DNA from: Bacillota bacterium
GTDB lineage: Bacteria; Bacillota; UBA4882; UBA8346
DNA: 64,000 bases
Reading direction: 5' to 3'
Assembly (NCBI GenBank): GCA_023417475.1
Contig: JAEZFP010000054.1
Span: forward strand, 75,588 to 139,587
The stretch's first letter is position 1. Every line of letters starts with the position of its first letter. Below are positions 52,158 through 60,938 of this stretch, in pieces. The translations under genes and the position numbers were made by a program. Below the pieces are notes generated by a model that saw only the letters and a program-made list of their open reading frames with translations, did no database searches and was not told the DNA's origin.

Positions 52158-52719
52158 GTCGCTCCTTGCACGGGAGCGTGGATTGAAACCCGGATGACGA
52201 GGAAACTTCGGACACTTTTAATTCGTCGCTCCTTGCACGGGAGCGTGGATTGAAACACCTTATCCGTTCAAGGATCAAATCGCGGACTGGTTGTCGCTCC
52301 TTGCACGGGAGCGTGGATTGAAACCGGGAGTACCAAGTCAATTGAGCTAGAGACCCTCGTCGCTCCTTGCACGGGAGCGTGGATTGAAACCGGTTTTGAG
52401 TATCGACTTTTAAACCGTTTTTACGTCGCTCCTTGCACGGGAGCGTGGATTGAAACATTGGATATACCGTTGTATTCTGACTCAAGCTTTGTCGCTCCTT
52501 GCACGGGAGCGTGGATTGAAACGGCTCTCCCGCAACGGTATCTTATACAGTGACGGAGGTCGCTCCTTGCACGGGAGCGTGGATTGAAACGAAAAAGCGT
52601 AGTAATAATTCTTCGGATGTTTGGTCGCTCCTTGCACGGGAGCGTGGATTGAAACGCCAAGCATCACCAACCAATTTGCCGACGCCAAGTCGCTCCTTGC
52701 ACGGGAGGGTGGATGAAAC
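52158..52719 (+). CRISPR. Type I-C CRISPR array 2: 9 repeats, 8 spacers
   Basis: Repeats identical to those of array 1 start at 52158, 52225, 52293, 52359, 52425, 52491, 52559 and 52624; the last at 52689 has a substitution (GGGAGGGTGG) and one deletion. Spacers are 33-36 bp and none matches array 1. The degenerate right-hand repeat again shows a left-hand leader. Confidence 0.98.
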
Positions 52720-52759
52720 CTTGCACAGACGCGCATAAATTGCATCTCCAATTCATTTT

Positions 52760-53068
52760 ATTAGGTTCCACGGAAGGAACCGTGCGCCGCTTTAATTTCC
52801 GGATGAATTACAGCGGTCGCCCCGCGAAGGGGACCTCGTAAGCCACCACCCGGTAGCCAAGCGGAGCGGCCAGGGAGGGCGCAAGCGCACAGGGATGCAT
52901 TAAGGGAGGTTTGGAACCGTAGGTCTCCGGGAGTTTTTGGGTACTTTTTGCGGTCAAAAAGTGCCGCGCCGCCGCAACCGTGGGCAGCGTAGGCGACCGA
53001 CCGAAGTTTCAAAGAACGGATTGAACATTGCCTACCCAACTTATTTCCGGTACGACAGTGACTAAGGG
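52760..53068 (+). repeat. Noncoding element of about 310 bp, right copy bracketing the CRISPR-Cas locus
   Basis: This is the direct repeat of 40857-41175, with the same opening hairpin (here GGTTCC/GGAACC is perfect), the same ACTTTTTG/CAAAAAGT inverted repeat and a similar diverged tail (CAACTTATTTCC). The rest of the 52720-53202 gap shows no gene. Confidence 0.8.
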
Positions 53069-53202
53069 TAAAAAAGCATTGAATCGTAAATGTTGAATTA
53101 AGGAATTAACGATTTGTCAACCCGCCCCAAATTATGACAGGAAAAACCACCTAAAAAGTCGAAATCAATATCCAAACGAAAAACAGACGAAGGGGTGCGA
53201 CC

Positions 53203-53730
53203 ATGCCTTACAAAACATGCGCGCAATGCGGCGAGGACAACCCGATCAACGCGCGGGTTTGCGTGATGTGCGGCAATACGCTCAAGAGTTCGACGTTTGT
53301 CGAGACCGAACCGCAACCGGAACCGGTGGCGGAAATACCGGAAGCGATCGAAGTGATCTGCCCGGGTTGTAAGGAACGAATCCAAAGCGGAGTCAGGCAT
53401 TGCCCGTATTGTGCCGCGTTAATTGCCAAAACATCGTTGGCGATGGTTACCCCGACGGAGCGCCGCAGTTATACTTACTCCGGTTACGGCAGCGGTTATA
53501 ACGGGAAATACAGTAATTACGGCGCGTCGGCAGAGCCGGGCGGTTGCGTGACATTTTTCCTTTACCTGTTATCCTTTTTTATTCCCTTGGTCGGACTGAT
53601 TGTCGGCGGGATCGGCTGGTTTGGGGGCCGGCCGGAGTTTCAGCCGTTCGGAAGACGCCTCTTTATCTTTAGTTTAACCGTGATATTTGCGGGAATCCTC
53701 TTGTATATGCTAATCATCGCCAGGCGCTAG
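53203..53730 (+). CDS. Double zinc-ribbon membrane protein
   Basis: The 175-residue protein has two zinc ribbons: CAQCGEDNPINARVCVMCG at about 6-24 and CPGCKERIQSGVRHCPYC near 53-70. These are followed by a tyrosine/glycine/serine-rich linker and two hydrophobic helices (FFLYLLSFFIPLVGLIVGGIGWF near 115 and LFIFSLTVIFAGILLYML near 150). Such proteins are common in Bacillota and of unknown function. The start follows GAAGGGGTG. Confidence 0.8.
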   Translation: MPYKTCAQCGEDNPINARVCVMCGNTLKSSTFVETEPQPEPVAEIPEAIEVICPGCKERIQSGVRHCPYCAALIAKTSLAMVTPTERRSYTYSGYGSGYNGKYSNYGASAEPGGCVTFFLYLLSFFIPLVGLIVGGIGWFGGRPEFQPFGRRLFIFSLTVIFAGILLYMLIIARR

Positions 53731-53755
53731 GGAGGTTAAAAAGGCTAAAATCCCA

Positions 53756-53785
53756 TTGACGTTGATTGGATAGTTATGGTATTGT
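53756..53785 (+). promoter_or_regulatory. Promoter of the ABC-F leader
   Basis: TTGACG (53756-53761) and TATTGT (53780-53785) are separated by 18 bases. Transcription starting near 53792 would give a leader of about 340 bases before the ABC-F gene. Confidence 0.6.
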
Positions 53786-53830
53786 AGAAACTGTCGTGAA
53801 GAATTAATCCGTTTAATTTAGGAGGTGAAA

Positions 53831-53911
53831 TGATGAAACCGCAGCTTTCGGCTGATTTGATTTTGAACCGGCTTGCCCATTGCGTCGCTGTTATCGCGCA
53901 TTTTCAAGTAA
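53831..53911 (+). CDS. 26-codon leader peptide upstream of ABC-F gene
   Basis: ATG 53831 lies directly after AGGAGGTGAA and opens a frame of 26 codons (MMKPQLSADLILNRLAH, then ASLLSRIFK) ending at TAA 53909-53911. The strong Shine-Dalgarno and short length, followed by two terminator-like hairpins, suggest a regulatory leader peptide whose translation controls read-through. Confidence 0.6.
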
Positions 53912-53991
53912 ACCAAGGGGAGAGTCTGTCCAAAATTAAATATCACAGCCGAAGCAAGTAATCATCATTTCGAAATTTATTTTTTCAATTC

Positions 53992-54023
53992 ACCCGGGAG
54001 ATTGCTTGCCCGGGTTTTATTTT
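53992..54023 (+). terminator. Leader terminator 1
   Basis: ACCCGGG (53992-53998) pairs with CCCGGGT (54009-54015), and TTTATTTT follows. The 5' arm can instead pair with CTCCCGGGTG at 54111-54120 beside the ribosome binding site. Confidence 0.75.
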
Positions 54024-54073
54024 ACGCTTGATATAGATGCCGACCGTATGGTTGAACGATTGCGTTGAATGTT

Positions 54074-54106
54074 GCCTGGGTAAGCCGCCGCTTGCTCAGG
54101 CTTTTT
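54074..54106 (+). terminator. Leader terminator 2 just upstream of ABC-F start
   Basis: GCCTGGGTAAG (54074-54084) pairs with CTTGCTCAGGC (54091-54101) with two G-T pairs around CCGCCG, followed by five T residues. It sits 27 bases before the start codon. Confidence 0.7.
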
Positions 54107-54132
54107 GTTGCTCCCGGGTGGGAAGGAGAACG

Positions 54133-56031
54133 ATGATTGAGATTTCACTAAACAAGGTCTATAAGAGCTTCGGAGGAAACCCCGTCCTGCAAGGGGTGGA
54201 TTTCGAGGTTTACCATGGGGAACGGGTTGCCTTGCTGGGTCAAAACGGGGCGGGGAAAACCACGCTTTTTCAGATTATTACCGGGAAAGAGGAACCTGAC
54301 GAGGGCGCCCGGGCCGTCCGCAAAAACGCCAGTATCGGCCTGCTTGCTCAGCTCCCCGAAGTGGCCGCGGCGACAACGGTCGAAGCGTTGTTAATGAGCG
54401 TTTTTGAAGGGATTTGGGAGATCAAAGCGCAGTTGGAGCAGATTGAAACGTTGATGCAGGACCCGGCCCGGACGACCGAAACGGTCTTGGCCCAATACGG
54501 CCGATTGCAAGCAGCCTATGAGCATCGCGGCGGCTATCGCGTCGCCGAGATGGTGGAGCGGGTCTGTCAGGGATTGGCGATTGGCACGGAATGGCTTGGG
54601 AAAGACTTCGCCGCCTTAAGCGGCGGGGAACAAACCCGGGTGATGCTGGCCCGCCTGCTTTTGCAGGGGCCGGACATTTTGTTATTGGACGAACCGACCA
54701 ACCATTTGGACATCGCCGCCTTAGAGTGGCTGGAGGAGTTTTTGAATCAGTTTCCGGGCACGGTGGTGGTAATCTCCCATGATCGCTACTTTTTGGACCG
54801 GGTGGTCAACCGGGTAGTGGAGTTGGTCAACGGCCAGGCCGAAGCCTATCGCGGCAATTTCAGCGTCTACCTCCAGCTGAAGGAGGAGCGTTATCAGTCC
54901 CAACTGAAACAGTACGAAAGCGAGCAAAAGAAGGTCCGGCAATTGGAGGCCGCCGCCAAGCGAATGCACGAGTGGGCCAAAATAGCCGATAACGGGAGCA
55001 TGCATCGCCAGGCGTTCAGCATCGAAAAACGGGCGGAACGGATTGCCAAAACCGAACGGCCGGAGCGGGTGGAGTCCATGCGGGCGCTCTTTAGCGAGCA
55101 GAGTTTTTCCAGTCAGGAAGTGATGGTCGCCGAAGCGCTGGTCTTTGCTTACGACCGCGCTCCCATCGTCGACCAAGCCAATTTCCGGGTTCACAAAGGG
55201 GACCGTTTCGCCATATGCGGCGCTAACGGTTCCGGTAAGTCGACCTTACTCCGGTTGTTGCTGGGGGAATTGGCGCCCAACTCGGGCCGGGTCCGGGTCG
55301 GGCCCAGTATCCGGTACGCTTATCTGCCGCAGGTCGTCACCTTTCCCGAACCGTCCCGGAGTGTTCTGGAGACCGTCCGGTATGAGCTGCGGGAAAGCGA
55401 GTTTGTCGCCCGCCGGTTACTGGCCCGGTACCAGTTTGGCGCGACGGCGATCGCGAAACGGGTGGAAAATTTGTCGGGCGGGGAGAAAAGCCGCCTAAAG
55501 CTTTGCCTGTTGATGCAGGATGACCTGAATCTATTGGTGCTGGACGAACCCACCAATCATTTGGATATTTTGTCCCGGCAATGGTTGGAGGAAGCGTTGC
55601 AGCAATTTGGAGGAACGATGATCTTAGTCTCTCATGACCGCTATTTTCTCAAGCGGTTCGCCACGCGGGTCGCCGAACTGCAAAACGGCATCCTCCATCT
55701 TTACGACGGGGGATACGAAGACTATCGGATCGCGCGACGGAAAGAAGCCGCCGCCGCACCGGTGCAACCGTCGCTCCCGGTCCGGACTGCAACGTGGGAT
55801 TCGCGCCAGGGAGAAGTCCGGCAACCTGGGCCGGTGACGGTGGCGGCCATCGAAGCCAAGATTCAAACGGCGGAGCGGGAATTGGCCGATCTGGGGCGGG
55901 AGATGATTGAAATAAGCCATGACTATGACCGCTTGGAACAGGCGTACCAACGCCAGATCTTGCTTGAGCAGGTGTTGGAGGAGCTATATCGACAATGGAT
56001 GGCGGGATGCCACGGAGAGAACGAAACGTAA
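54133..56031 (+). CDS. ABC-F ATPase (ribosome-protection/translation factor type)
   Basis: ATG 54133 follows GGAAGGAG; the frame remains open upstream through the attenuator. The 632-residue protein has two ABC domains: Walker A GQNGAGKTT near 38, signature LSGGEQTRVMLARLL near 165 and LLLDEPTNHLDIAALEWLEEF near 190 in the first; GANGSGKST, LSGGEKSRLKL and LVLDEPTNHLDILSRQWLEEAL in the second. The inter-domain linker near 245-320 (KRMHEWAKIADNGSMHRQAF) reaches the tRNA site in this family. There is no membrane domain. The attenuator-like leader suggests an antibiotic-inducible resistance ABC-F, but a housekeeping role cannot be excluded. Confidence 0.88.
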   Translation: MIEISLNKVYKSFGGNPVLQGVDFEVYHGERVALLGQNGAGKTTLFQIITGKEEPDEGARAVRKNASIGLLAQLPEVAAATTVEALLMSVFEGIWEIKAQLEQIETLMQDPARTTETVLAQYGRLQAAYEHRGGYRVAEMVERVCQGLAIGTEWLGKDFAALSGGEQTRVMLARLLLQGPDILLLDEPTNHLDIAALEWLEEFLNQFPGTVVVISHDRYFLDRVVNRVVELVNGQAEAYRGNFSVYLQLKEERYQSQLKQYESEQKKVRQLEAAAKRMHEWAKIADNGSMHRQAFSIEKRAERIAKTERPERVESMRALFSEQSFSSQEVMVAEALVFAYDRAPIVDQANFRVHKGDRFAICGANGSGKSTLLRLLLGELAPNSGRVRVGPSIRYAYLPQVVTFPEPSRSVLETVRYELRESEFVARRLLARYQFGATAIAKRVENLSGGEKSRLKLCLLMQDDLNLLVLDEPTNHLDILSRQWLEEALQQFGGTMILVSHDRYFLKRFATRVAELQNGILHLYDGGYEDYRIARRKEAAAAPVQPSLPVRTATWDSRQGEVRQPGPVTVAAIEAKIQTAERELADLGREMIEISHDYDRLEQAYQRQILLEQVLEELYRQWMAGCHGENET

Positions 56032-56039
56032 CGGGGCAG

Positions 56040-56068
56040 GCATCTTTTCCGGGCGTTGCGCATAAGGT
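56040..56068 (+). promoter_or_regulatory. Candidate sigma-E promoter for spoIID
   Basis: CATAAGGT (56061-56068) fits the sigma-E -10 pattern CATAnnnT, and GCATCTT lies 14 bases upstream as a possible -35. In B. subtilis spoIID is transcribed by sigma-E, which makes this plausible. Confidence 0.5.
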
Positions 56069-56094
56069 GGAATAACGGGCAAGGAGGGATGTGA

Positions 56095-57033
56095 TTGCGC
56101 CCCAATCATGGTTTAATCCTGGCAATGTTCTTTCTCTTGCTGGCGTTGCTGCCGATGGCGCTGATGCGGAAGACCGCCGACCCGCTCGACCGGTCCGGAA
56201 TTGCCGTCACGGTGATGGCCAAAAATGAAGACCGGTTGTACCGGATGGACTTGGAACAATATCTGGTGGGGGTTCTGGCGGCCGAAATGCCGGCCCGCTT
56301 TCCATTGGAGGCCTTAAAAGCGCAGGCGGTCGCGTCGCGGACCTTGGCCGTCTACCGGATGCCCCGGTTTGGCGGCAAAGGGTCCGCTTCCTTCGTCGGA
56401 GCCGACTTTAGCGACGACCCCAATGAGGCGCAGGCCTGGATCAGTTCCGCCGCCATGCAAGCCAAATGGAGCAAAAACGAATATCCCGATTTTACCCGCA
56501 AGATCGAACAGGCCGTCCGGGAGACGCGCGGAATCATCGTGACGTATCAAGGGAAACCGATTGATGCGGTATTCCATTCCACCTGCGGCGTGGGAACCGC
56601 TGCTGCGGCCGAAGTTTGGGGCCGGTTCGTTCCCTATTTGCAGAGCGCGACCTGCGGCGTTGACCGCGATTCTCCCCGGTATTCCAATCAAACGCAACTG
56701 TCGTGGAGCCAATTTGCCGCGACATTGCGGGTCTCCAAGCAAAACGCCCAACAGCTCCGGGTGGTGCGCCGTTCGCCACAGGGCAGAATTTTGGAGGTGG
56801 CCGCCGGCCAATCCCGGTTTAGCGGGAAAGACTTCCGGTCCCGACTTGGCCTGACATCCACCTGTTTCGGCTGGAAGGCCGGTTCCAACGGGATTCTTCT
56901 GCAAACTATCGGTTACGGACATGGTGTCGGGTTATGTCAGTATGGCACCGCCGGTTTTGCCAAGCAAGGGTGGAACTACCGGCAGATATTGGAGCATTAC
57001 TATCAGGGAGTCCAGCTGCGGCTGGTGCAATAG
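56095..57033 (+). CDS. spoIID: Stage II sporulation protein D (peptidoglycan lytic transglycosylase)
   Basis: The 312-residue protein starts at TTG 56095 behind AAGGAGG. An N-terminal membrane anchor (LILAMFFLLLALLPMALM) is followed by the SpoIID domain: MDLEQYLVGVLAAEMPARFPLEALKAQAVASRT near 50-85, with the catalytic glutamate in AAEMPA. HSTCGVGTA lies near 160, and GYGHGVGLCQYGT near 275. It cleaves glycan strands during forespore engulfment. It is followed by a SpoIIQ-like gene, spoIIID and mbl, a common order in spore formers. Confidence 0.95.
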   Translation: MRPNHGLILAMFFLLLALLPMALMRKTADPLDRSGIAVTVMAKNEDRLYRMDLEQYLVGVLAAEMPARFPLEALKAQAVASRTLAVYRMPRFGGKGSASFVGADFSDDPNEAQAWISSAAMQAKWSKNEYPDFTRKIEQAVRETRGIIVTYQGKPIDAVFHSTCGVGTAAAAEVWGRFVPYLQSATCGVDRDSPRYSNQTQLSWSQFAATLRVSKQNAQQLRVVRRSPQGRILEVAAGQSRFSGKDFRSRLGLTSTCFGWKAGSNGILLQTIGYGHGVGLCQYGTAGFAKQGWNYRQILEHYYQGVQLRLVQ

Positions 57034-57112
57034 TTGCGCGAATACTTTCTCGAAATTTTATGAGGAAGATTGGATAATAATCCCCTGATTGGAAAGACTA
57101 TCATCTGAGGTG

Positions 57113-57871
57113 ATGGTCTTGAGTAATACCAACTTTCGTCGAAAATGGCTCAATGGGCTGGTTATCGCCCAGAAACAATGGATCCAAATGAAAAAGGCGA
57201 CCCGTCGGACGTTTAATTATTTCCGCCCGTTTTTGGCGCCGCGTTATTGGGTAATTTATTTGGTCGCCTTTGCTTTGGGCTTTTATTTATGGGGTCCGGC
57301 GCATGGGGTAAAGCAGCTCGGCAGTTGGCAGGCGCAACGGTTCCGTCAGACCGACAAGCCGACCGTGCAAACGTTGCAACATGAATTGGAGCGCCTGAAG
57401 AAAGAGTTGAAACTGCAACAGCAACCCCAGCCGCGCAGCGCTTTTAATCCCGATAATTTCAGCCGCCCGGCTTTGGGACAAATTATTCAGGGGTTTGAAT
57501 GGGTGGCGGCCGACAAATCCTGGCGGTTGCATGCCGGAGTCGATATCGGTGTTCCGGAGGGAACCAGTGTGATGGCTGCGGCCGAAGGGGTGGTGACGAC
57601 GGTGACCAAAACCGGGAGCGGGAACTACTCGGTAACCTTGAGTCACGGTAACGACTGGGAGAGCACCTACGCCAACTTAGGCAGCGCGACGGTTCATGAG
57701 GGCGAACAAGTGATCAAAGGTTTGGTCATCGGCGCCAGTGGTCCCGCCGGGAACGACTTTAAGCAACCCGCGTTCCGTTTTGGAATCTATCATGAAAAAC
57801 AACCGTTAGACCCTTGTAAAATCGTTGACGGACTGGCGCAACAAACCGCGACAGCGCCGGGAACCGATTGA
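57113..57871 (+). CDS. spoIIQ: SpoIIQ-like M23-family protein with degenerate active site
   Basis: The start is uncertain (ATG 57113, TTG 57119 or an earlier codon); the product has about 250 residues. It has an N-terminal membrane helix (YWVIYLVAFALGFYLWG), a coiled-coil-like stretch and a LytM domain with HAGVDIGVPEGTSVMAA near 150. The second zinc-site motif, normally HxH in YAHL, reads YANLG and HGND remains upstream, so the endopeptidase site is incomplete, as in B. subtilis SpoIIQ. It probably bridges to SpoIIIAH across the forespore-mother cell space. Confidence 0.85.
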   Translation: MVLSNTNFRRKWLNGLVIAQKQWIQMKKATRRTFNYFRPFLAPRYWVIYLVAFALGFYLWGPAHGVKQLGSWQAQRFRQTDKPTVQTLQHELERLKKELKLQQQPQPRSAFNPDNFSRPALGQIIQGFEWVAADKSWRLHAGVDIGVPEGTSVMAAAEGVVTTVTKTGSGNYSVTLSHGNDWESTYANLGSATVHEGEQVIKGLVIGASGPAGNDFKQPAFRFGIYHEKQPLDPCKIVDGLAQQTATAPGTD

Positions 57872-57997
57872 TCCTAACAACACTCCAATAAACGTCTCGC
57901 CAGCGCCGTGAAATAATCGTTGCGAAGCCTTCATATTCCTTCTGCCCAAGCCATATACATTTAATAAAAAATGTTACGGGGGAGGGTGGAGGGGGTC

Positions 57998-58288
57998 GTG
58001 AAGGATTACATCGAAAAGCGGGTACTGGACTTAAGCAATTATATCGCCGATCAGCGGGCAACGGTGCGTCAGACGGCCAAGTTTTTTGGCGTCAGCAAAA
58101 GTACGGTTCATAAAGATGTCACCGAACGTTTGCCGGGGATCAACCGCAGTTTGGCCCGGGAGGTCAAACGCGTTTTAGAAGTGAATAAAGCCGAACGGCA
58201 TATCCGGGGCGGCGAGGCGACTAAAAAGAAATATCAAAAAAAGCCCGAATCGTCGCTGAAAAAAGGAGGATATTCAAAAAAAACGTAG
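57998..58288 (+). CDS. spoIIID: Sporulation transcription factor SpoIIID
   Basis: GTG 57998 gives VKDYIEKRVLDLSNYIADQRATVRQTAKFFGVSKSTVHKDVTERL (seen as KDYIEKRVLD and FGVSKSTVHKDV motifs), the standard SpoIIID sequence with its helix-turn-helix. The 96-residue length is close to the family norm plus a lysine-rich tail. It tunes sigma-E and sigma-K regulons in the mother cell. GGAGG precedes the start. Its position between the spoIIQ-like gene and mbl matches other Bacillota. Confidence 0.95.
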   Translation: MKDYIEKRVLDLSNYIADQRATVRQTAKFFGVSKSTVHKDVTERLPGINRSLAREVKRVLEVNKAERHIRGGEATKKKYQKKPESSLKKGGYSKKT

Positions 58289-58349
58289 AAAAATCGTAAT
58301 AGCGTCCAGAAAAAATAGGAAAAATGACCATTTATAGGGGGGCGGGGGA

Positions 58350-59384
58350 TTGAATTGGCGCAATTTTGTTTCGGATATCGGTATTGACCTTGGCACTGCA
58401 AGTGTACTTGTCTATGTTAAAAAACGTGGTATCGTCATTCGTGAACCCTCCGTCGTGGCATTGCAGAAGGACTCCAATAAGATCCTGGCCGTGGGTGAGG
58501 AAGCGCGGCAGATGATCGGCCGAACCCCCGGAAACATTGTCGCCATCCGCCCGCTAAAAGATGGGGTTATTGCCGACTATGATGTCACTGAAACCATGCT
58601 CAAATACTTCATTGAGCGGGTTTGTCCGAAGCCGAGATTGTTCCGGCCCCAAGTCGTCGTTTGCGTTCCGTCCGGCGTGACCAGTGTCGAGAAACGGGCG
58701 GTATTGGAAGCGGCGGTCCAAGCCGGCGCCAAAAAAACCATTTTGATTGAAGAACCGATGGCGGCCGCGATCGGCGCCGGGTTAAATATTACCGAAGCCA
58801 GTGGCAACATGGTGGTTGATATCGGTGGCGGCACCACCGATATCGCCATTATTTCATTGGGCGGAATCGTAGTCAGCGAATCGCTTCGAATCGGCGGAGA
58901 CAAGTTTGATGAGGCAATCATCAGGTATATCAAGAAGATGTATAATATGATGATTGGCGAGCGGACCGCCGAGGAGATTAAGATCCAGATCGGATCGGCC
59001 TATCCGGAAGGAGAGGGTCGCGCCATGGAGATCCGGGGCCGCGATTTGGTCACCGGTTTGCCCCGGACGATCAAGTTCACTTCGACAGACTCGTTCCAAG
59101 CGCTATCGGAACCGATCACCGCGATCGTCGACGGGATCAAATCGGTCTTGGAACGGACTCCGCCGGAACTTGCCTCGGACATCGTGGACAAGGGTATCGT
59201 CATGACCGGCGGCGGTTCGCTGTTGCACGGTTTCGCCCGGTTACTCGCCGAAGAAACCGGCATTCCCATCCACCTGGCGGAAGACCCGCTTTCCTGTGTG
59301 GCTTTGGGCACGGGCAAAATTCTTGAGAATGAAAGTTTCGAAGCGATCAAAAATAATTTAATTGTCGGCAGCCGGTCAATGTAA
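58350..59384 (+). CDS. mbl: MreB-like actin homologue Mbl
   Basis: The 344-residue protein starts at TTG 58350 behind GGGGGGCGGGGG. It carries actin-fold motifs: DIGIDLGTASVLVYVKKRG at 9-27 (phosphate 1), VCVPSGVTSVEKRAV near 105, EEPMAAAIGAGLNI near 137, VVDIGGGTTDIAII near 157 (phosphate 2) and VMTGGGSLLHGFARLL near 285. It forms membrane filaments that guide lateral wall synthesis. Its place right after spoIIID identifies it as Mbl rather than MreB. Confidence 0.93.
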   Translation: MNWRNFVSDIGIDLGTASVLVYVKKRGIVIREPSVVALQKDSNKILAVGEEARQMIGRTPGNIVAIRPLKDGVIADYDVTETMLKYFIERVCPKPRLFRPQVVVCVPSGVTSVEKRAVLEAAVQAGAKKTILIEEPMAAAIGAGLNITEASGNMVVDIGGGTTDIAIISLGGIVVSESLRIGGDKFDEAIIRYIKKMYNMMIGERTAEEIKIQIGSAYPEGEGRAMEIRGRDLVTGLPRTIKFTSTDSFQALSEPITAIVDGIKSVLERTPPELASDIVDKGIVMTGGGSLLHGFARLLAEETGIPIHLAEDPLSCVALGTGKILENESFEAIKNNLIVGSRSM

Positions 59385-59412
59385 CGGCATAATGAAAAGT
59401 TAAGCCCAAAAG

Positions 59413-59441
59413 AAAGGTCTGGCAAAACCAGATCTTTTTGT
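59413..59441 (+). terminator. Terminator after mbl
   Basis: AAAGGTCTGG pairs with CCAGATCTTT around CAAAA, followed by a T-rich stretch. A TATAAT at 59459-59464 just downstream may be the -10 of the ktr operon, but its -35 is unclear. Confidence 0.8.
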
Positions 59442-59524
59442 TTTGCCCCGATCTGGGGTATAATGAAATTGTTTTCGATGTTGGCGTGGCGACACCCCGA
59501 AACAGAACAGAGGTTTGAAATCGG

Positions 59525-60889
59525 ATGAAGATTAATTCGGATTGGAAACATATCGTGACGAAATTGTCACCGGCCCGGGTTTTGGTGATCGGTTTCGCGT
59601 TGGTAATTTTGATAGGAGCCTTTTTATTGACGCTGCCGGCCGCTACCCGTAACGGTCCTCCGTTGCGTTTCCTGGACGCGTTGTTCACCGCGACTTCGGC
59701 GGTGTGTGTGACCGGACTGGTGGTGGTCGACACCGGCACGCGTTTTACACCGTTGGGTCAATTTGTGATCATTTCGTTAATTCAGATCGGCGCTTTGGGT
59801 ATAATGACCTTCTCAACCCTGCTGGCGATCATTTTGGGCAAAAAGATCGGATTAAAGGAACGGATTTTGATCCAGGAACAGATGAACCAGTTCAACCTGG
59901 CCGGTCTAGTTCGCTTGATCCGTACGGTCCTTTTATTGACTTTGGCTTTCGAGGGAATCGGCGGAGTCCTTTTGACACTGCGTTTTTTGGGAGATTTTCC
60001 GCTGGACCGGGCACTGGCGTTTGGGTTTTTCCATTCGGTTTCGGCTTTTTGCAATGCCGGCTTTGATCTGTTTGGACAAGTTCACGGTCAATTCAGCAGT
60101 ATTACTTATTATGTCGGCGATTGGGTTATCGCTTTAACGATCGGGGGATTAATTGTCTTTGGCGGGCTCGGATTTCCGGTTATTATGGAATTGGCGAATT
60201 TCCCCAAACACAAGCGGCTTTCACTTCACAGCAAGTTGGTAGTCACCGTGACCGTCATTTTGATTCTAATCGGAACAGTGCTGATCTACGGGATTGAAGC
60301 CAACAACGAGAAGACGCTCGCCGGGTTAAGTCCTTCCGGGAAATTTCTGGGCGCGTTCTTTCAGTCAATCACGCCGCGAACCGCCGGGTATAACTCCTTG
60401 GATATGACGCAGTTGAGACCGGCGACCTGGTTTATTATGATTATTTTGATGTTCATCGGCGCATCGCCCAGTTCGACCGGGGGCGGCATCAAGACCAGTA
60501 CGTTTGGGATTTTGCTGGCGGCGGTCTGGGCGACGATCAGAGGCAAAGATGACGCTGAAATATTTGAAAGGCGGATTCCCAAAGATTTGGTGTATAAAGC
60601 GATGACAGTCACACTGATCGCAACGACCTGGGTTGTTTTGGTCACTTTGCTATTGTCGCTCGTCGAACCACACAGTTTTATTAAGGTGCTGTTTGAAGTG
60701 GTTTCCGCGTTTGGAACAGTCGGTCTGACGACGGGAATCACGCCTGATTTGACCGATGTCTCGCGGGTTTTGATCCTATTGACGATGTTTATCGGGCGGC
60801 TTGGCCCGTTGACAATCGCTATCGCTTTGGCTAATTCCCGGCAGGAGCGCGGCGGGCGGTTCATCGAAGAAAGGGCGTTGATCGGATAA
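59525..60889 (+). CDS. ktrB: Potassium uptake channel subunit KtrB/TrkH
   Basis: The 454-residue protein has eight to ten hydrophobic segments and the four-fold P-loop selectivity filters. FTATSAVCVTGLVV near 60 and SVSAFCNAGFDLFG near 180 are two of them; SITPRTAGYNSLD and VVSAFGTVGLTTGI are the other two. LAGVLLTLPAATRNG-like N-terminal features fit the KtrB subtype. It moves K+ (with Na+) across the membrane under control of the KtrA partner encoded immediately downstream. Confidence 0.93.
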   Translation: MKINSDWKHIVTKLSPARVLVIGFALVILIGAFLLTLPAATRNGPPLRFLDALFTATSAVCVTGLVVVDTGTRFTPLGQFVIISLIQIGALGIMTFSTLLAIILGKKIGLKERILIQEQMNQFNLAGLVRLIRTVLLLTLAFEGIGGVLLTLRFLGDFPLDRALAFGFFHSVSAFCNAGFDLFGQVHGQFSSITYYVGDWVIALTIGGLIVFGGLGFPVIMELANFPKHKRLSLHSKLVVTVTVILILIGTVLIYGIEANNEKTLAGLSPSGKFLGAFFQSITPRTAGYNSLDMTQLRPATWFIMIILMFIGASPSSTGGGIKTSTFGILLAAVWATIRGKDDAEIFERRIPKDLVYKAMTVTLIATTWVVLVTLLLSLVEPHSFIKVLFEVVSAFGTVGLTTGITPDLTDVSRVLILLTMFIGRLGPLTIAIALANSRQERGGRFIEERALIG

Positions 60890-60938
60890 GATTAATAGCC
60901 GCATGTTTATTTTTGCGAAATGCTGGGGAGTGACAATA

